Shown here: positions 18,574-27,861 of the stretch, in pieces
Layout of the letters: each line of letters begins with the position of its first letter
Numbering within the stretch: the stretch's first letter is position 1
Source: Nitrospira sp.
Lineage (GTDB): Bacteria > Nitrospirota > Nitrospiria > Nitrospirales > Nitrospiraceae
Assembly: GCA_018242685.1 (NCBI GenBank)
Contig: JAFEBM010000041.1
Location: 1 to 64,000 of the forward strand
Length of the DNA stretch: 64,000 bases
Direction: 5' to 3'
Program-made: the position numbers and the translations under genes
Notes under the pieces: model-generated
The model's input: only the letters and a program-made list of their open reading frames with translations
What the model was told of the DNA's origin: nothing
The model's database searches: none

Positions 18574-18615
18574 GAGCGGGGTGGGCTCTGTGTTCGGCGA
18601 ACGTTCACCCCGCTC
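18574..18615. terminator. Hairpin between convergent aldolase and glycosylase genes
   Basis: A perfect 10 bp stem (GAGCGGGGTG and its complement) encloses 22 bases, 8 bases after the aldolase stop. It lies between two converging genes and lacks a clear T-run, so it is a plausible but unproven terminator. Confidence 0.4.
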
Positions 18616-18694
18616 CAACCACTGCTCCTCTCGCATGGAAGATGAGTGGAAGGTGGCCCCGCCCAAGACGAGTACGTGGCGGGATTCGCATAAG

Positions 18695-19381
18695 CTATGC
18701 GCGATCGATTTCTTTTCTAGCCCTCCGAAACACCGCGTGGAACATCGACCGAGTCAATTTCCCGGTAAACGTGTTTTGTTGGCTTGGGTGATAGGAACCC
18801 AGCAATATCACGCCCCAGGGTAAGCGATAGACAGCACCATGTCCAAATTTGGGGACCGGTGCCGGTATAACATGCCTCTGAGTCCGACAGGTCTTGAGGT
18901 AATGATCGAAGGCGATCTTTCCCAGAGCAATCACCACCCGGTGATTCTTCAGGAGATACACCTCTTCCTGCAAGAATCGGCCGCAGCGCTCAAACTCATC
19001 CGGCGTAGGTTTGTTATCCGGCGGCGCGCAGCGCACGGGTGCTCCGATGTAACAATCCGTCAACAACAAGCCGTCGTCTCGGTGTTGTGATACAGCCTGA
19101 TTAGCGAATCCATACCGATACAATGCGTCATACAGCCAATCGCCGCTTCGATCACCGGTGAAGATACGCCCGGTTCGATTCCCTCCGTGTGCCGCAGGGG
19201 CGAGCCCAAGGATATAGAGCCGCGCTTGGGGATCGCCGAAGCCCGGAACCGGCCGCCCCCAGTAGGTCCAATCGCGATATTGTTTCCGTTTCTGTTGTGC
19301 AATCGCCTGTCGATACACGACCAACCGAGGACAAGCCGTGCAGTCGGTGATAGTCTTGTTCAGAAGTGCCAGCGCTTGCAT
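18695..19381 (-). CDS. Family 5 uracil-DNA glycosylase (UdgB-like)
   Basis: The 228 aa protein starts with an iron-sulfur-type Cys pair (TDCTACPRL), then VPGFGDPQARLYILGLAPAA, the motif HGGNRTGRIFTGDRSGDWL, further Cys residues (DCYIGAPVRCAPP), and the C-terminal HPSQQNTFTG motif. This combination marks UDG families 4/5. The GLAPAAHGGNRTGR motif without an acidic catalytic residue points to family 5, which removes uracil and deaminated purines in base excision repair. Start ATG 19381 is the most likely; GTG 19399 is possible. Confidence 0.88.
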   Translation of the reverse strand: MQALALLNKTITDCTACPRLVVYRQAIAQQKRKQYRDWTYWGRPVPGFGDPQARLYILGLAPAAHGGNRTGRIFTGDRSGDWLYDALYRYGFANQAVSQHRDDGLLLTDCYIGAPVRCAPPDNKPTPDEFERCGRFLQEEVYLLKNHRVVIALGKIAFDHYLKTCRTQRHVIPAPVPKFGHGAVYRLPWGVILLGSYHPSQQNTFTGKLTRSMFHAVFRRARKEIDRA

Positions 19382-19500
19382 ATGGCAGCAGTGTAACACG
19401 AACGGGAACCCTATTCTGCTTGCCGGTGAATAGGTGGGCTGTTAGCATAACTTCGCGTTTTGTGACGGCTTGTATCTGAACGCAATGGAGGAATTTGAGA

Positions 19501-20550
19501 ATGATCATCCGTCGTATGCGGTCCTTGTTTTCTATGGTTGGAATCGGTTTCGTTATCCTGTCAATGTGTCCTTCAGCCCTGGCCACGTCTGAAACAACGG
19601 ATAATGGCGGTCAAAAATCGGATGTGGAGAAGGATTTGCTCGTACCGGATCTGCTGGATTCGCAGCCTGAACAGGAGGACCGTCTGGTCATATTGCCGGA
19701 AATCAAACGCGAAGGAGAACGGTTCTTTCTGAGCTCATTCAAACTGCCGGACAAGATCACGTTTGCGGGAGTGTCGGTTCCTCTGGATAATTGGCAAGTG
19801 AGAGAACGAGTCGAATATGAGTTCTATCAATTTTTGGAAGATCAAGGTGAAAGCATCATCCTCGCCAAACGTACCGGGCGTTGTTTCCCTCCTGCCGAAA
19901 AGGAATTGGCCGAAGCGGGCTTGCCGGATGATCTCAAGTATATGTTGCTGGTCGAGAGCAAGTGCATTTCAGCCGCCTACTCAAGAGCGAAGGCGTCCGG
20001 TCCCTGGCAGTTCATCCCCTCCACGGGGCGCCGGTACCGACTGAAGAGCGACGCCGTCCGAGATGAACGTCGAAACCTCGAAATGTCGACCGAAGCAGCA
20101 GTAAAGTACCTCAAGTACCTCAAAGATTTTCAGGACAACGATTGGTTCTTGGCCATGGCCTCCTACAACGCCGGTGAGGAACGAGTCCGCAAGTTGCTCA
20201 AGGAGCAAAAAATCGGCGACTATTGGAAGATGCATGGCCCACGCGAGACGATGCGGTATGTCCCTCGTATCATCGCCGCCAAGGAAATCTACTCCCAGCC
20301 GGAGAAGTATCTTGGCCTGACCAAGAAGGATCTGTATATGCCGCTTGAGACCGAAACCATCACCGTGCATGTCAAGGAATCCCATCGGGCGCTGACTTCG
20401 ATCGCCGAAGAATTCGGCACCTATTTGCTCGAGCTCAAGATGCTGAATCCTGAGTTTAAGAAGGATGTGCTTCCTCATGGCAACTATCAAATCCGCGTGC
20501 CCCGTCAAACTTGTCCCAGTCGCTGTTTTAAGCAAGAAAAGATGCCGTAG
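19501..20550 (+). CDS. Lytic transglycosylase with SLT domain (MltD-like)
   Basis: GGAGG precedes the ATG at 19501. A signal peptide (about residues 1-30, ending ALA) is followed by a linker and an SLT-type transglycosylase domain at about 120-290. It contains MLLVESKC with the catalytic Glu, SGPWQFIPSTGRRYRL, and MASYNAGEERVRKL. The C-terminal 50 residues (ETITVHVKESHRALTSIAEE) look like a degenerate LysM-type region. It cleaves peptidoglycan glycan strands in the periplasm. The glycerate kinase gene follows 4 bases later. Confidence 0.85.
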   Translation: MIIRRMRSLFSMVGIGFVILSMCPSALATSETTDNGGQKSDVEKDLLVPDLLDSQPEQEDRLVILPEIKREGERFFLSSFKLPDKITFAGVSVPLDNWQVRERVEYEFYQFLEDQGESIILAKRTGRCFPPAEKELAEAGLPDDLKYMLLVESKCISAAYSRAKASGPWQFIPSTGRRYRLKSDAVRDERRNLEMSTEAAVKYLKYLKDFQDNDWFLAMASYNAGEERVRKLLKEQKIGDYWKMHGPRETMRYVPRIIAAKEIYSQPEKYLGLTKKDLYMPLETETITVHVKESHRALTSIAEEFGTYLLELKMLNPEFKKDVLPHGNYQIRVPRQTCPSRCFKQEKMP

Positions 20551-20554
20551 TGCT

Positions 20555-21892
20555 ATGCGACTTCGCCTTTCCCCTTCTCCTGCGCGGCCACTCCTTCAAA
20601 AACTGATCACCGCAGGGCTAAGTACGGCCGATCCCTACCAAGCCCTGCTCAAACACGTCGAGCTTGATCGCCACTCCCTGATTGTGGGCCATCGCCCCTA
20701 TGATCTCTCGCATATCGACCGTGTTATTGCGGTCGGCGCCGGCAAGGCATCGGCAAGGATGGCACAGGCATTAGAAGCAACGCTGGGAACAAGGTTGGAC
20801 GATGGACTTGTCATCGTCAAGACAGGCCACACACTCGCTACCAAACGGATCGCAGTACTCGAAGCCAGCCATCCGATTCCCGATCGTGCAGGTCTTCAGG
20901 CAACCCGACGACTTCTGCAGCTGACACAACATCTAACATCCCGAGACCTCCTGATTGTTCTCTTGTCCGGAGGTGCGTCAAGCCTGCTACCGGCTCCAGT
21001 CGCCGGTGTGACGCTGACCGATAAGCAACGCACGACGCGCCTGTTGCTTCGCAGCGGTGCAACAATCAACGAGATCAACGTCGTGAGGAAGCATTTGTCT
21101 TTGGTCAAAGGTGGCGGGTTGGCCATGTCCACTCGGGCGAAGGTTGTTACCCTCTTACTTTCGGACGTCATCGGCGATGATCTTGGTTCCATCGGCTCGG
21201 GGCCGACGGCAGGCGATGCCTCGACATTTGCAGACGCGGTAGAAGTGCTGCAACAGTATAGATGCTGGCATGCCGTGCCTGCTGCCGTACGCCGCTACTT
21301 GTGCCAAGGCCGAAAAGGAGATGCGCCGGAGACCTTGAAGCCCGGTTCACGGCGGCTGCGCTCCGTGCAACATCACATCATCGGCAACAACCGGATGATG
21401 CTGGAAGCGGTCGCGCGCGCCGCACAACAGGCAGGCCTCCACACCAAGCTCGTTTCTCACCCTATCATGGGAGAAGCGCGCGTGGCAGCGAAGCAGTTGA
21501 CGGATTTTGTCAAGACGATTACGGAGGGACCTGGCCACTTGATGCGTCCATGTTGCGTGGTGGCCGGAGGGGAGACCACGGTGACCGTCACGGGCCATGG
21601 AAAAGGTGGACGCGCCCAGGAATTCGCGGCCTCTGCGGCATTCGAGATCGCCGGCCTTCCCAACACATGGGTCATGGCCCTGGGCACCGATGGAACCGAC
21701 GGACCCACCGATGCAGCCGGGGCGATTGTCAGTGGAAGCACCGTCGTGCGAGCGAAGAAGCTCGCCATTGACCTCCGGTCATCCTTAAACAAGCATAATA
21801 CCTACCCTGCTTTGAAAGCTCTTGGATGTCACATCCATACCGGTCCTACAGGAACGAATGTCAACGACCTTTACCTCGTCCTCCTGCTCTAG
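20555..21892 (+). CDS. Glycerate 2-kinase (MOFRL family)
   Basis: The 445 aa product has the N-terminal glycerate kinase domain (VIAVGAGKASARMAQALE, ASHPIPDRAGLQATRRLL, LLSGGASSLLPAPV, INEINVVRKHLSLVKGGGLA, SDVIGDDLGSIGSGPT) and the C-terminal MOFRL domain (CCVVAGGETTVTV, GKGGRAQEFA, MALGTDGTDGPTDAAGA). It makes 2-phosphoglycerate from glycerate. The ATG at 20555 is set by the preceding gene's stop and by the family N-terminus. The next gene is a PEP-handling dikinase, so the pair may link glycerate to the PEP pool. Confidence 0.9.
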   Translation: MRLRLSPSPARPLLQKLITAGLSTADPYQALLKHVELDRHSLIVGHRPYDLSHIDRVIAVGAGKASARMAQALEATLGTRLDDGLVIVKTGHTLATKRIAVLEASHPIPDRAGLQATRRLLQLTQHLTSRDLLIVLLSGGASSLLPAPVAGVTLTDKQRTTRLLLRSGATINEINVVRKHLSLVKGGGLAMSTRAKVVTLLLSDVIGDDLGSIGSGPTAGDASTFADAVEVLQQYRCWHAVPAAVRRYLCQGRKGDAPETLKPGSRRLRSVQHHIIGNNRMMLEAVARAAQQAGLHTKLVSHPIMGEARVAAKQLTDFVKTITEGPGHLMRPCCVVAGGETTVTVTGHGKGGRAQEFAASAAFEIAGLPNTWVMALGTDGTDGPTDAAGAIVSGSTVVRAKKLAIDLRSSLNKHNTYPALKALGCHIHTGPTGTNVNDLYLVLLL

Positions 21893-21907
21893 CTACTATG
21901 CCGCCTT

Positions 21908-24535
21908 ATGGCTCGTCCCTATATCCTTCCGCTGCCTCAGTGTATCGATGTTGATCTCACAGGAGGAAAGGCCATCGGGCTCGCTCAGCTCATAGCAGCC
22001 GGCTTCTCTGTCCCCCAAGGGTTCTGCATCACGACCGAGGCATACATACAGTGTCTGCTTGCGTCAGGGTTTAGAGAGGATAAGGAGTGGCATAAGGCCT
22101 GCGCATTATCAGGAAACGAGCGAGCGTCGGCGTTGGCAGACTGCAGGACTCGCATCAGACAGGTAGAGACTTCGCAGCTTGCCGTTCAATGGCGGCTGGC
22201 ACTCCAAACTCTCAGTCCGCCAATGAATGAACGCTGGGCCGTCCGATCATCAGCCACAAATGAGGATAGGGCTCAAGCCAGTTTCGCCGGGTTCTATCGC
22301 ACTCACCTGGGCGTGGTTCCTTCAGAAATTGATGCGGTGGTGAAGGACCTGTGGGCCTCACTGTGGGAAGAACGGGTGGTGAGCTACACAGTTCGCCAGA
22401 ACCACCAGACCGCTCCAAGAATGGCTGTGGTGATCCAACCGATGGTCGATGCTCAATCGGCCGGAGTGGCCTATTCAATACATCCTGTGACCGGACGGTC
22501 GAACCAGGTGACGATCAATGCCGTACCTGGGCTCGCAGCATCGCTGGTCGATGGCTCAGTCAACCACGACCAGTATGTCGTGGAGATCACTCATGAAGGG
22601 CAGCCGATGCGGGTTCGTAAGCGGATCCTTGCGCATCACTCCCAACGACTGGTGGTTTCCAAGGACGGACTGCAAGTCGAACAGTTTGGCGACGCGACTC
22701 ACATCCAATCATCGCTCACCGATACAGAGCTCTTTTCCCTCGCACAGACGACCAAACATGTGGAACAGGTCTTCGGTCACCCCATCGATCTCGAATGGGC
22801 CTTCGATGCCGAACAACTGTGGCTCATACAGGCCCGGCCGATTACGGCGGTCCGCCCTTCTTCCAATCTCACGAACGACGACTGCGAGTGGTCGCGAGCG
22901 AATTTCAAAGAGACGCTGCCCGAACTGCCGAGCCTGTTGAGTCTCTCATTTCTTGAGCGGTTCATGAACAGCCACATCATCTCTCATTATCGAAGATTGG
23001 GATGCCGTATCCCTGATGGGCTTACATCGGTGCGTGTCCTAAGAGGACGTCCTTATCTGAACGTGACCCTGTTCCATATCTTAGTAGTCCAACTAGGTGG
23101 AGACCCATCGCAGACCACCGAACAGATGGGCGGCGAACCTTTGCAAACCATCCCAAAAGTACAACCGATCAACGGAGCGGCGCTTGCTCGAGCCGTGTGG
23201 ATGATGTGGGCGGAAATGCGGCGGGTTGAGCGCTCCGGTCCACGATTATTTCGAAAAATGAAGGCTCTGGCTACGACTTATCGCCGTGAGCGCATTCTGC
23301 ACCTGTCGGTGGAAGAACTCGTGCTCGTGCTCGACAAGCTCGGCCCCTGGTTGGAGGGCCGTGACGTCACGTTCGGCATTGTCGGTGGGGTCAACCAATG
23401 CCTGCAGATTTTTAACCGATTCCTGCCTCGGTGGCTCGGACCGGACTGGAGGGGTTTGTTGAACACCGCTCTCCAAGGACAAGGAACCATCATCAGCGCA
23501 CAGCAGATTGTCCGCCTTGCCGAGCTGACGGACATCGCCCGAGACGAACCGGCGACCGGCACATTTCTCACATCTGAACCATGGGAACCTGCGCCGTTTC
23601 GTGAGTCTCTCGCCGACACGAAATTCTTACGGACCTTCGACAGGTACTTGGAAGACTATGGGCATCGTGCAGTTGGTGAATCAGACCTCATGTCCCCCCG
23701 TCTCGTCGATACCCCTGAATCGATTCTGGCTATCGTGCGTATTCAACTCATCTCCGGCGCTCCTTCACAGAAGAGCATTCTCTTGCGTCAGGGCAACGCC
23801 AGAACCGCTGCGCTGGCTCGGATCAAGAAACGCATCGGACGGCGCTACCACAGGTGGATCATCTTTCTGTGGTGTTACCGAAGACTCTGTCGCTTCTTTG
23901 CGTTGCGCGAAGCCAATCGACACCACTTGATGTATTACTCGACGGCCATCCGCAACCTTTTGATACGTCTCGGAGAACTTCTGGTCGAGCGAGGTCTGCT
24001 CCACCAGATTGACGGCATCTTTTTTCTGACGGGCAAGGATCTAGCCAACCTGTTGGCCGGAGACACACGAGACTGGAAGGCCGTGACTAAAGCTCGGAGA
24101 GCCGAGCGAGAGCGCAATTCAGCAGTCAAGGTACCTGACACGATCCGCGACTGGGAAACTGCGAGCGAACAGATGGTGACCTCTGACCAAGCTGAAGGAA
24201 GCGGTATCTTGTTGGGCACGCCGATCAGTGTTGGAACTGTGGCAGGTCCGGTGCGAGTGATCCGCTCGCCGGCGGATTGGGGCAAGGTGCTGCTCGGAGA
24301 GATTCTGGTGGTCCCGGTTATCGACCCCGGATTGGCCCCTCTCTTCGGGCTTGCCGGAGGCTTGGTCGCGGAAATGGGCGGCACCCTGTCGCATGGAGCC
24401 ATCATCGCTCGTGAATACGGGCTCCCGACCATCGCCAACGTTGAAGGCGCCATGACCCGGCTTGCGAATGGACAGCGCATCACAATTGACGCCGGATCAG
24501 GAACCATTTGCATTGAGCCGTCTCCATTACCCTAG
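21908..24535 (+). CDS. PEP-synthase / rifampicin-phosphotransferase-like dikinase
   Basis: The 875 aa protein has an N-terminal PPDK-type ATP-binding domain (GGKAIGLAQLIAAGFSVPQG, WAVRSSATNEDRAQASFAGF, WLIQARPI near residue 315). A central region of about 440 residues matches no typical pyruvate-binding barrel. A C-terminal swivelling His domain follows, with GGTLSHGAIIAREYGLPTI and phospho-His near residue 829. Length and order match rifampicin phosphotransferases (ATP domain, RIF domain, His domain) better than PEP synthase, which carries a TIM barrel after the His domain. Rph-like proteins transfer the beta phosphate of ATP to a small molecule. The glycerate kinase neighbour leaves a metabolic role open. 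Confidence 0.75.
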   Translation: MARPYILPLPQCIDVDLTGGKAIGLAQLIAAGFSVPQGFCITTEAYIQCLLASGFREDKEWHKACALSGNERASALADCRTRIRQVETSQLAVQWRLALQTLSPPMNERWAVRSSATNEDRAQASFAGFYRTHLGVVPSEIDAVVKDLWASLWEERVVSYTVRQNHQTAPRMAVVIQPMVDAQSAGVAYSIHPVTGRSNQVTINAVPGLAASLVDGSVNHDQYVVEITHEGQPMRVRKRILAHHSQRLVVSKDGLQVEQFGDATHIQSSLTDTELFSLAQTTKHVEQVFGHPIDLEWAFDAEQLWLIQARPITAVRPSSNLTNDDCEWSRANFKETLPELPSLLSLSFLERFMNSHIISHYRRLGCRIPDGLTSVRVLRGRPYLNVTLFHILVVQLGGDPSQTTEQMGGEPLQTIPKVQPINGAALARAVWMMWAEMRRVERSGPRLFRKMKALATTYRRERILHLSVEELVLVLDKLGPWLEGRDVTFGIVGGVNQCLQIFNRFLPRWLGPDWRGLLNTALQGQGTIISAQQIVRLAELTDIARDEPATGTFLTSEPWEPAPFRESLADTKFLRTFDRYLEDYGHRAVGESDLMSPRLVDTPESILAIVRIQLISGAPSQKSILLRQGNARTAALARIKKRIGRRYHRWIIFLWCYRRLCRFFALREANRHHLMYYSTAIRNLLIRLGELLVERGLLHQIDGIFFLTGKDLANLLAGDTRDWKAVTKARRAERERNSAVKVPDTIRDWETASEQMVTSDQAEGSGILLGTPISVGTVAGPVRVIRSPADWGKVLLGEILVVPVIDPGLAPLFGLAGGLVAEMGGTLSHGAIIAREYGLPTIANVEGAMTRLANGQRITIDAGSGTICIEPSPLP

Positions 24536-24673
24536 GGTAGATAGAGCTGGTCGATTGGGGCCTTCTGCCTCCTTGACCTTTCTCAATCCATTGCGTACCC
24601 TGCGCTAAATTCTCCTCTTTTAACACTATATGCAGGAGTTCAGTGCATCGGTATTTTGTAAGCGGGTCGAGCC

Positions 24674-26032
24674 ATGACTGACATAATCCCCCTTGTCTTA
24701 GCCTTTGGGGCGGGACTGTTCTTAGGCGGTCTGCTGGCGGGTCTGTGGATCACCAGTCGCTTGCAGCCTCAGGCTCAACGAGCCGAAGCGACCGTGGACG
24801 AATTGCGAAAGCAGCTAGAACGAGAACGGGATGCCCTCGTGTCTGTCCACCAAGCATGGAACGAAGCTCAACAGGCCCGAGTGACGGCGGAAACCAGGAT
24901 GGAGGATACAGCTCGGCAGCTTCTGGAGCAGAAAGCTCTGATCGACCATACGCGCCAAGAACTTATGGGATCGTTCCAAGCTCTTTCCGGGGAAGCATTG
25001 AAACAGAACAACGAAGCGTTCTTGAAGCTCGCTGCCGTGTCGTTCGAAACTCTGCATGTCAAAGCGGACGGTGACTTGGTGCAACGGCAACAGGCGATCG
25101 ATGCCTTGGTTCGCCCGCTCCAAGAATCGCTTCAACGTTATGATGACCAATTGCGTCTGTTGGAACAGTCGCGCCAGTCAGCCTACGGTGGGTTGGATCA
25201 ACATCTGAAATTGTTAGCGGAGTCTCAGCAACGGTTGCAGCAGGAGACCGGAAATCTGGTCAAAGCCTTGCGGGCTCCGGCCATACGAGGCCAATGGGGT
25301 GAGTTGACGTTGAAGCGAGTCGCCGAACTCGCGGGAATGGTCGATCACTGCGATTTCGTCGAACAGCACTCCGTGACCAGCGACGATGGGCGTTTTCGCC
25401 CAGATATGGTGGTTCAGCTACCGGGAGGACGCCAGATCATCGTTGATGCAAAAACCGTCCTTTCCGCCTATCTTGATGCCCATGAAGCCCAGAACGAGGC
25501 CCAACAGATGGAGGCCTTGCGTCGCCACGCCGCTCAGGTCAAATGCCGCATGGACGAACTGTCTCTAAAAGCGTACTGGACACAATTCGACCGCACACCG
25601 GAATTTGTCGTCTTGTTTCTTCCAGGTGAGCAATTCCTCGGAGCGGCGCTGGACCAGAATCCCCGTCTTATTGAAGAGGGGTTTGCAAACGGAATCGTGT
25701 TGGCGACCCCGGCGACGCTCATAGCATTGCTCCGGGCAGTCGCTTACGGCTGGCGTCAAGAACGGATGACATCGCATGCAGAAGAAGCCGGTCGATTGGG
25801 CAAAGAACTGTATGAGCGCATGGCTGTGCTGGCGGAACATATGAACGATGTGGGCCAGGCCCTCGGCAAAAGCGTGTCTGCTTACAACCGGGCCGTCGGT
25901 TCTCTTGAGACACGCATTCTCCCTGCAGCACGACGCTTCAAAGAGTTGGGAGTATCGTCGGATCGCGACATCCCGCGGTTGGGACCGACGGAAGTTGTTC
26001 CACGCAAGACTTTGCCGTTTGATATCGAATGA
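24674..26032 (+). CDS. rmuC: RmuC-family DNA recombination protein
   Basis: The 452 aa product has an N-terminal membrane helix (VLAFGAGLFLGGLLAGLWI), a coiled coil to about residue 200, and the RmuC nuclease-like domain with RGQWGELTLKRVAELAGM, FRPDMVVQLPGGRQIIVDAK (PD-(D/E)xK-like core) and FLPGEQFLGAAL. RmuC limits inversions at short repeats. The next gene begins 9 bases later with a ribosome site (AAGGAGCAGC), so co-transcription is likely. Confidence 0.9.
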   Translation: MTDIIPLVLAFGAGLFLGGLLAGLWITSRLQPQAQRAEATVDELRKQLERERDALVSVHQAWNEAQQARVTAETRMEDTARQLLEQKALIDHTRQELMGSFQALSGEALKQNNEAFLKLAAVSFETLHVKADGDLVQRQQAIDALVRPLQESLQRYDDQLRLLEQSRQSAYGGLDQHLKLLAESQQRLQQETGNLVKALRAPAIRGQWGELTLKRVAELAGMVDHCDFVEQHSVTSDDGRFRPDMVVQLPGGRQIIVDAKTVLSAYLDAHEAQNEAQQMEALRRHAAQVKCRMDELSLKAYWTQFDRTPEFVVLFLPGEQFLGAALDQNPRLIEEGFANGIVLATPATLIALLRAVAYGWRQERMTSHAEEAGRLGKELYERMAVLAEHMNDVGQALGKSVSAYNRAVGSLETRILPAARRFKELGVSSDRDIPRLGPTEVVPRKTLPFDIE

Positions 26033-26041
26033 AGGAGCAGC

Positions 26042-26476
26042 ATGACCGACGAACAAACCATGGTTGAAGCATTTCACAGCAAGTTCGAGATTTTGGTACA
26101 GACAGCCCCGGCGGGCTTGAATGAGGAGACCAAACAACTTCGCGTTCGACTCATTCAGGAAGAGTTTGATGAATTAAAGGAAGCCATGGTCACCGGGAAC
26201 TTGGCTGCGGTGGCCAAAGAAATGGCGGACCTCCTCTATGTAACCTATGGAACTGCGGTGTCCTACGGGATCGATATGGAACCGGTGTTTCAGGAAGTGC
26301 ACCGATCGAATCTGAGCAAAGTCGGTGGGTATAAGCGGGCCGATGGGAAATGGGTGAAGCCGCCCACGTACTCGCCGGCCGATATCGAATCGATTGTGGA
26401 GGCACAGCGGGAGCAACTGTTTGCGGAGCGGCTATCTGTGCATGAGGCCACCGCCGGTATGCCCCGGAGTTCATGA
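26042..26476 (+). CDS. MazG-like nucleotide pyrophosphohydrolase
   Basis: The 144 aa product has the all-alpha NTP pyrophosphatase pattern: LIQEEFDELKEAM (ExxE) and AKEMADLLYVTYG (ExxD), the two metal-binding pairs. The helix after that holds VFQEVHRSNLSKVG. It would hydrolyse an NTP or phosphoribosyl-ATP-like substrate; with one domain and this length it is not full MazG. It follows rmuC closely and overlaps the next gene by four bases. Confidence 0.82.
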   Translation: MTDEQTMVEAFHSKFEILVQTAPAGLNEETKQLRVRLIQEEFDELKEAMVTGNLAAVAKEMADLLYVTYGTAVSYGIDMEPVFQEVHRSNLSKVGGYKRADGKWVKPPTYSPADIESIVEAQREQLFAERLSVHEATAGMPRSS

Positions 26477-26985
26477 GAGACTCACACTGCCCAAGTTGCG
26501 GAACACCCTTCGTCCGAGTCATCTATGACGAGGGAGTCATGTGGCGACTCTTGAATCGCTTCAAGATATTTTCATTTCGGTGCCAACTCTGCACCACACG
26601 CTTCCGCGCCTATCTGAATCAGATCCCAGGCCAAACCTCAGCAGCGGATCGCCGACAGTACAAACGATTGCCGGTGTCCTTCCGGGCCAATTTCCTCTCA
26701 GAGAACGCCGTGCAAATGGACAATCGTGTGACAGATATCTCCATGGGAGGCTGCACGCTCGAGACGACGACAACCTTGCCTCAGGGGACCTGTATCGGGC
26801 TGGTCATCAAACCAGCTTCCGACGAAGAGCCCATTAAGATCGGGACGGCCATGGTGTGTTCTTCCCGGCCGGAATCGATGGGCATTCGGTTCCTTGAAAT
26901 GGTGGCGGACGACAAGAACCGCCTCAGTCAAGTGATCCTCAGCCTGCTGGTAGGACAAAGCGCCAATCTACAGCTTTTCTCGTGA
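26473..26985 (+). CDS. Zinc-ribbon plus PilZ domain protein
   Basis: The first 50 residues contain CPSCGTPFVRV and CQLCTTRFRAY, a zinc ribbon. Residues about 58-165 form a PilZ domain with the c-di-GMP motif RRQYKRLP (RxxxR) and DISMGG ([D/N]xSxxG). It is therefore a candidate cyclic di-GMP receptor. It starts inside the end of the pyrophosphohydrolase gene (ATGA). Confidence 0.82.
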   Translation: MRDSHCPSCGTPFVRVIYDEGVMWRLLNRFKIFSFRCQLCTTRFRAYLNQIPGQTSAADRRQYKRLPVSFRANFLSENAVQMDNRVTDISMGGCTLETTTTLPQGTCIGLVIKPASDEEPIKIGTAMVCSSRPESMGIRFLEMVADDKNRLSQVILSLLVGQSANLQLFS

Positions 26986-27000
26986 GTATCTTTCGATACG

Positions 27001-27861
27001 CTAAGTTACCCTTCGTGGAGTAGTGACCAGAAGATTGTCGATGAGACGAACGGAGCCAAGCCGCACCGCGCCAAGAAGTACAACTCGCGATCTCACAGAG
27101 AAAAGCGGCTCTAAGGTAGACGGATCGCAGACCGACAGATAGTCGATCGTCATAGCTGGTTCGCCTCGGATGGCCTGAAGCATCGTTTTTTGAATCGACA
27201 CTCCATCCGTCACGCCTCTCCGAATCGCCTCGGCTCCTGTTTGCAGACTCTTGTACAACGTCGCGGCACGAATTCGGTCATCAGGCGACAGATAGATATT
27301 ACGTGAGCTCCTCGCGAGTCCGTCCGCTTCACGCACAGTGGGATGCACGACGATCTCCACACCGAGGTTCAAATCTTTCACCAACTGCCGGACGAGCGCC
27401 GACTGTTGAAAATCTTTCTGCCCAAAGAGCGCGATCTGAGGACGGACGATTCCGAAGAGCTTCGTCACGACGGTCGCGACACCGGAAAAATGATGAGGAC
27501 GCACCTCTCCTTCCCACCGACGTGCGATCGCCGGAAGTGCCACCAGCGCTTGAAATCCGCTCGGGTACATCGCTTTTACGGTCGGTTCAAAACAGACATC
27601 GACGCCCTCCTTTTTGCATATGGCTCGATCCTGCGAGAGAGGGCGTGGGTACTTAGCCAAATCTTCATTGGGACCGAACTGCGTGGGATTCACGAAGATG
27701 CTGACGACGAGCGCATCGCATTGCAACCGCGCCGCCCGTATCAACGCCCGATGACCATCGTGCAGCGCCCCCATGGTCGGAGCGAATCCAATCCTCACAC
27801 CCTCACGCTTGAGTTGCTCGCTCCAAGCTGTCATGGCCGTAAGTGAACGAATGATCTTCAT
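27001..27861 (-). CDS. panC: Pantothenate synthetase
   Basis: The 286 aa enzyme joins pantoate and beta-alanine using ATP. It has the PTMGALHDGH nucleotide loop (29-37), SIFVNPTQFGPNEDL, FGQKDFQQ and the LARSSRNIYLS segment. The ATG at 27861 overlaps the folK stop (ATGA), which decides the start; an upstream frame lies inside folK and is a shadow. Confidence 0.95.
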   Translation of the reverse strand: MKIIRSLTAMTAWSEQLKREGVRIGFAPTMGALHDGHRALIRAARLQCDALVVSIFVNPTQFGPNEDLAKYPRPLSQDRAICKKEGVDVCFEPTVKAMYPSGFQALVALPAIARRWEGEVRPHHFSGVATVVTKLFGIVRPQIALFGQKDFQQSALVRQLVKDLNLGVEIVVHPTVREADGLARSSRNIYLSPDDRIRAATLYKSLQTGAEAIRRGVTDGVSIQKTMLQAIRGEPAMTIDYLSVCDPSTLEPLFSVRSRVVLLGAVRLGSVRLIDNLLVTTPRRVT

